A program made the translations under genes and the position numbers. From Shimia aestuarii (GTDB lineage: Bacteria; Pseudomonadota; Alphaproteobacteria; Rhodobacterales; Rhodobacteraceae): a DNA stretch of 64,000 nt. The stretch's first letter is position 1; each line of letters begins with the position of its first letter. The notes under the pieces were generated by a model. The model saw only the letters and a list, made by a program, of their open reading frames with translations. It was not told the origin of the DNA and searched no databases. Shown here one piece after another: positions 60,885 through 64,000 of this stretch. The stretch covers positions 62,001 to 126,000 of the forward strand of contig NZ_FOTQ01000007.1 of assembly GCF_900114635.1 (NCBI RefSeq), given 5' to 3'.

Positions 60885-63434
60885 ATGCCCGTTGTCGTTG
60901 TCGAATCCCCGGCCAAAGCCAAAACAATCAACAAGTACCTGGGGTCCGATTACACGGTGCTGGCGTCTTACGGCCATGTGCGCGACCTGCCACCCAAGGA
61001 CGGATCGGTCGACACGGATGATGACTTTGCGATGAAATGGGAGGTCGGCACCGACTCTCGCAAACATGTGAAGGCGATTGCCGACGCGCTCAAGGATGAC
61101 AACAACCTGATCCTCGCAACCGACCCCGATCGCGAGGGCGAGGCGATCAGCTGGCATCTTGAAGAAGCGCTGCGCAAACGCCGCGCCATCAAGAAGGACA
61201 CGCCGGTATCGCGCGTGGTGTTCAACGCGATCACCAAGTCCGCCGTGACCGAAGCCATGCAGAACCCGCGCCAGGTGGATCAGCCGCTCGTCGATGCCTA
61301 TCTCGCCCGGCGCGCGCTCGACTACCTCGTCGGTTTCAACCTTTCACCGGTGCTTTGGCGCAAGCTGCCCGGCGCGCGCTCGGCCGGGCGCGTGCAATCG
61401 GTCTGCCTGCGTCTGATCGTGGAACGCGAGATGGAGATCGAAGCCTTCAACGCGCGTGAATACTGGTCGGTCAAGGCGGTGCTCACCACGCCGCGGGGTC
61501 AGGAATACGAAGCCCGCCTGACGGTTCTGGGCGGCAACAAGCTCGACAAGTTCGACATCGCCAACGAAACAGCGGCCGAACTGGCGGTGCAGGCCATCAA
61601 TTCGCGCGACCTTTCGATTGCCAAGGTCGAAGCCAAACCGGCCAGCCGCAACCCTTCGGCCCCTTTCATGACCTCGACCCTGCAACAGGAAGCCAGTCGC
61701 AAGTTCGGCATGGGTGCACGTCAATGCATGTCCACTGCCCAGCGGCTCTACGAGGCCGGACACATTACATATATGAGGACCGACGGCATCGACATGGCCC
61801 CCGAAGCGGTCGCAGCCGCGCGAGACGCAATCAAGGATCGTTATGGCGCTGAATATGTGCCTTCCGAACCGCGCATGTACAAGAACAAGGCCAAGAATGC
61901 GCAGGAAGCGCACGAATGTATCCGCCCCACCGACATGGCGCGCGATGCCGCCGCGCTGAAGCTGTCCGACGATGATCAGCGCAAACTATATGACCTGATC
62001 TGGAAACGCACGATCGCCTGCCAGATGGAGGGTGCCCGCATGGAGCGCACCACCGTCGAGATCGCCAGCGGCGACGAGCAGGTTGGCCTGCGCGCCACCG
62101 GTCAGGTGGTGTTGTTCGACGGGTTTTTGCGGGTTTATGAAGAGGGGCGCGACGACGTGGTGGACGACGACGACAAGCGTCTTCCACAGATCATGGAGGG
62201 TGAGGCCGCGACCAAGAAGTCGGTCACACCGGAACAGCATTTCACCCAGCCGCCGCCCCGCTATACCGAAGCGACGCTGGTCAAGAAAATGGAAGAACTG
62301 GGCATTGGCCGTCCCTCGACCTATGCCAGCGTGATCACCACGATCCAGGACCGCGAATATGTCCGCAAGGAAAAGAACCGCCTTTTCCCCGAGGACAAGG
62401 GCCGGATCGTCACGATCTTCCTGCTGAACTTCTTCCGCCAGTACGTCGGTTACGAATTCACCGCCAATCTCGAGGAAGAACTCGATGACGTTTCGGCGGG
62501 CAACCGCAACTACAAGAACGTGCTGGCCCGCTTCTGGAAGGATTTCTCCGCTGCCATTGCGGAAACCTCGGAACTGCGCATCACCGAGGTTCTTGATGTA
62601 CTTGACGATGCGCTGGCCCCACAACTTTATCCGCCGCGCGAAGACGGCTCCGATCCGCGTATCTGCCCGAAATGCGGTCAGGGGAAACTGCACCTCAAGA
62701 CCTCGCGCACCGGGGGCTTCGTCGGCTGCGGCAACTATCCCGAGTGTACATACACTCGCCCAATTGCCGGAGAAGGCGCCGATGGTGACGAACGGGTTCT
62801 GGGCGAGGATGCAGGCGACGAGATCTGGCTCAAGGCGGGCCGGTTCGGGCCTTATGTGCAGCGCGGCGAGCCCACACCCGAGAACAAAAAGCCACCGCGG
62901 GCGTCACTGCCGCGCGGATGGAACAAGGATGACATGGATCTTGAAAAGGCCCTGACCCTGCTCAGCCTGCCGCGCGAGATCGGCGAACATCCCGAGGGTG
63001 GCATGATCAGCGCCAATTTCGGTCGGTTCGGGCCCTATGTCATGCACCAGCTGCCTGACGAGGCCAAGCCGGTCTATGCCAACCTCAAGGATCCCAACGA
63101 CGTCTTTGAAATCGGCATGAACCACGCGGTCGAACTGCTCACCGAAAAGCGCAACAACCCGGGCCGCCGGGGCGGGCGGGCGGCTGCCAAGCCACTCAAG
63201 GAACTGGGCGAACACCCCGAGAGCGGCGGCGCCGTAAACGTAATGGATGGGCGCTATGGCCCTTATGTGAAATGGGAAAAGGTCAACGCGACCATTCCCA
63301 AGGACATCAAGGCTGAAGATGTTACCATGGAGCAAGCCATGGAATGGATCGCCGAAAAGGCCGCCAAGAAGGGCACCAAGCGAAAGGCCCCGGCCAAGAA
63401 AAAGGCCCCGGCGAAAAAGGCCGCAGCCAAGTAA
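60885..63434 (+). CDS. topA: DNA topoisomerase I
   Basis: 849 residues. The TOPRIM domain is at the N-terminus (MPVVVVESPAKAKTINKYLG; acidic triad in LATDPDREGEAISWH near 80). The catalytic Tyr296 lies in HITYMRTDGIDMA. A single four-Cys zinc ribbon (CPKCGQGKLHLKTSRT, then CGNYPEC) lies near 593, then TopA C-terminal repeats, and a Lys/Ala/Pro tail (about 25 residues) that probably binds DNA. It relaxes negative supercoils. GAGAGGAA precedes the ATG. A terminator follows. Confidence 0.97.
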   Translation: MPVVVVESPAKAKTINKYLGSDYTVLASYGHVRDLPPKDGSVDTDDDFAMKWEVGTDSRKHVKAIADALKDDNNLILATDPDREGEAISWHLEEALRKRRAIKKDTPVSRVVFNAITKSAVTEAMQNPRQVDQPLVDAYLARRALDYLVGFNLSPVLWRKLPGARSAGRVQSVCLRLIVEREMEIEAFNAREYWSVKAVLTTPRGQEYEARLTVLGGNKLDKFDIANETAAELAVQAINSRDLSIAKVEAKPASRNPSAPFMTSTLQQEASRKFGMGARQCMSTAQRLYEAGHITYMRTDGIDMAPEAVAAARDAIKDRYGAEYVPSEPRMYKNKAKNAQEAHECIRPTDMARDAAALKLSDDDQRKLYDLIWKRTIACQMEGARMERTTVEIASGDEQVGLRATGQVVLFDGFLRVYEEGRDDVVDDDDKRLPQIMEGEAATKKSVTPEQHFTQPPPRYTEATLVKKMEELGIGRPSTYASVITTIQDREYVRKEKNRLFPEDKGRIVTIFLLNFFRQYVGYEFTANLEEELDDVSAGNRNYKNVLARFWKDFSAAIAETSELRITEVLDVLDDALAPQLYPPREDGSDPRICPKCGQGKLHLKTSRTGGFVGCGNYPECTYTRPIAGEGADGDERVLGEDAGDEIWLKAGRFGPYVQRGEPTPENKKPPRASLPRGWNKDDMDLEKALTLLSLPREIGEHPEGGMISANFGRFGPYVMHQLPDEAKPVYANLKDPNDVFEIGMNHAVELLTEKRNNPGRRGGRAAAKPLKELGEHPESGGAVNVMDGRYGPYVKWEKVNATIPKDIKAEDVTMEQAMEWIAEKAAKKGTKRKAPAKKKAPAKKAAAK

Positions 63435-63458
63435 TGCCTCTTTGCTATGAATGTCAGA

Positions 63459-63488
63459 CGGCGCCGGATGTCCGGCGCCGCCTTTTTT
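63459..63488 (+). terminator. Terminator after topA
   Basis: CGGCGCCGGA (63459-63468) and TCCGGCGCCG (63471-63480) form a 10-bp stem with a tight loop, followed by CC and seven T. Confidence 0.9.
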
Positions 63489-63585
63489 TGCGGGCACCTC
63501 GCGACTGCCTCAACAACTCGTGATTTGAATTCGTCACTGCGCCTCGACATTTTCGTGTCAAAACGAGCAGATTCAGGACCAATTC

Positions 63586-64000
63586 ATGACCGACACGCGC
63601 TTCACACGCCGCGCGCTTTTGCTTGCGGCCCCTGCCCTTGCCCTCTCGCGACTGCCCGCCCACTCAGACGAGCGCGACACGTCCGTCCCGCCCGTGCCTC
63701 GGAATATTTCGTCCTTCCGCACACAGGATTGGCGCGATCATTTTGACACGCTCGGTGTCGCCACCATCGTGGCCGACACCACCTCGCGTGCCCTGCATTT
63801 CTGGAGCGGGGACGGCAGCGATTACCGGATGTTCCCGACCTCCGTGCCAATCTCGGAAGAGCTGACCAAGCGCGGATATACCAAGATCGTGCGCAAGCGC
63901 GTTGGCCCCGACTGGACCCCGACGCCAAGCATGATCGAGCGCAACCCCGAGTTGAAGTACATGCCCCCGGGCCCCGACAATCCGCTTGGCACTCACGCGA
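63586..64000 (+). CDS. L,D-transpeptidase family protein (cut by window end)
   Basis: 138 residues are visible and the frame is open to the window end. The ATG has AGGA eight bases upstream. The N-terminus TRFTRRALLLAAPALALSRL is a signal peptide with an RR pair (possible Tat). The last visible residues (RVGPDWTPTPSMIERNPELK, YMPPGPDNPLGTHA) are the start of a YkuD domain as seen in Roseobacter YbiS/ErfK-type proteins. The catalytic His and Cys lie beyond the end. The role would be peptidoglycan cross-linking or lipoprotein attachment. Confidence 0.8.
   Translation, partial: MTDTRFTRRALLLAAPALALSRLPAHSDERDTSVPPVPRNISSFRTQDWRDHFDTLGVATIVADTTSRALHFWSGDGSDYRMFPTSVPISEELTKRGYTKIVRKRVGPDWTPTPSMIERNPELKYMPPGPDNPLGTHA

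Noticed and set aside
1-64000. CRISPR, prophage, transposon or secretion-system locus
   Set aside because: No regularly spaced repeat array, no transposase, integrase or phage structural gene, and no multi-gene toxin or secretion cluster was found; the two 11-bp arrays lack spacers.

Overview
This is chromosomal DNA from a high-G+C alphaproteobacterium, most likely a marine Rhodobacteraceae (Roseobacter group). The codon usage, the his gene order, the cox/ctaB/ctaG/SURF1/thrC block, the PPK2 and YmdB-type genes and the short repeats at gene ends all fit that group. The assignment comes from protein recognition, not from a marker-gene search. No phage, transposase, integrase, CRISPR array or rRNA operon was seen.

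Layout. 1-2750: acetolactate synthase genes ilvB-ilvN behind a complete attenuator (valine-rich leader peptide, antiterminator, terminator). 2771-5664: an unknown protein, an HTH regulator and a Rieske oxygenase with a small coupled partner. 5676-12335: a membrane protein, amidase, MATE exporter, 2-hydroxychromene-2-carboxylate isomerase-like protein, DUF2461, PPK2 and DUF2218. 12421-15571: parE followed by an overlapping, AT-rich, nuclease-like gene that looks acquired. 15750-19332: secreted proteins or lipoproteins, a PA14 protein, an HAD phosphatase and a Tat-exported MBL hydrolase. 19647-25325: a full pyruvate dehydrogenase operon (homodimeric E1, E2, and E3 with its own lipoyl domain) behind a 20-bp palindrome. 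25540-34468: adenylate cyclase, SLC13 permease, an mgtE/5-FCL/YmdB/DMT group, guanine deaminase and a stand-alone Lrp-type sensor domain.

34599-40559 holds hisB-hisH-hisA-hisF-hisE, interrupted by an AraC/peroxiredoxin pair, a DUF2147 gene and a sulfotransferase. 40627-43257 has a lipoprotein, a CoA-binding protein, a possible small RNA, a zinc-ribbon protein, rlmB and tRNA-Tyr. 43313-47944 is a four-gene operon (flavin monooxygenase, bile-acid-type symporter, two SDR enzymes), each gene overlapping the next by ATGA, with a divergent TetR gene. 49608-57051 (minus strand) is coxB-ctaB-small membrane protein-ctaG-coxC, a terminator, then SURF1-thrC-M16 peptidase-GNAT. 57235-64000 holds tldD, a membrane protein, dprA, a secreted protein, topA and the start of an L,D-transpeptidase.

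Most of the window is ordinary core metabolism. The most interesting signals are non-coding or contextual: the ilv attenuator; an 11-bp-period tandem repeat found in two distant intergenic sites; a T-rich repeat found in one orientation just after several stop codons; a possible terminator-ended small RNA near 41.7 kb; a perfect FNR-type box between cox and tldD; and the foreign-looking nuclease gene behind parE. I found no clear multi-gene novel system.
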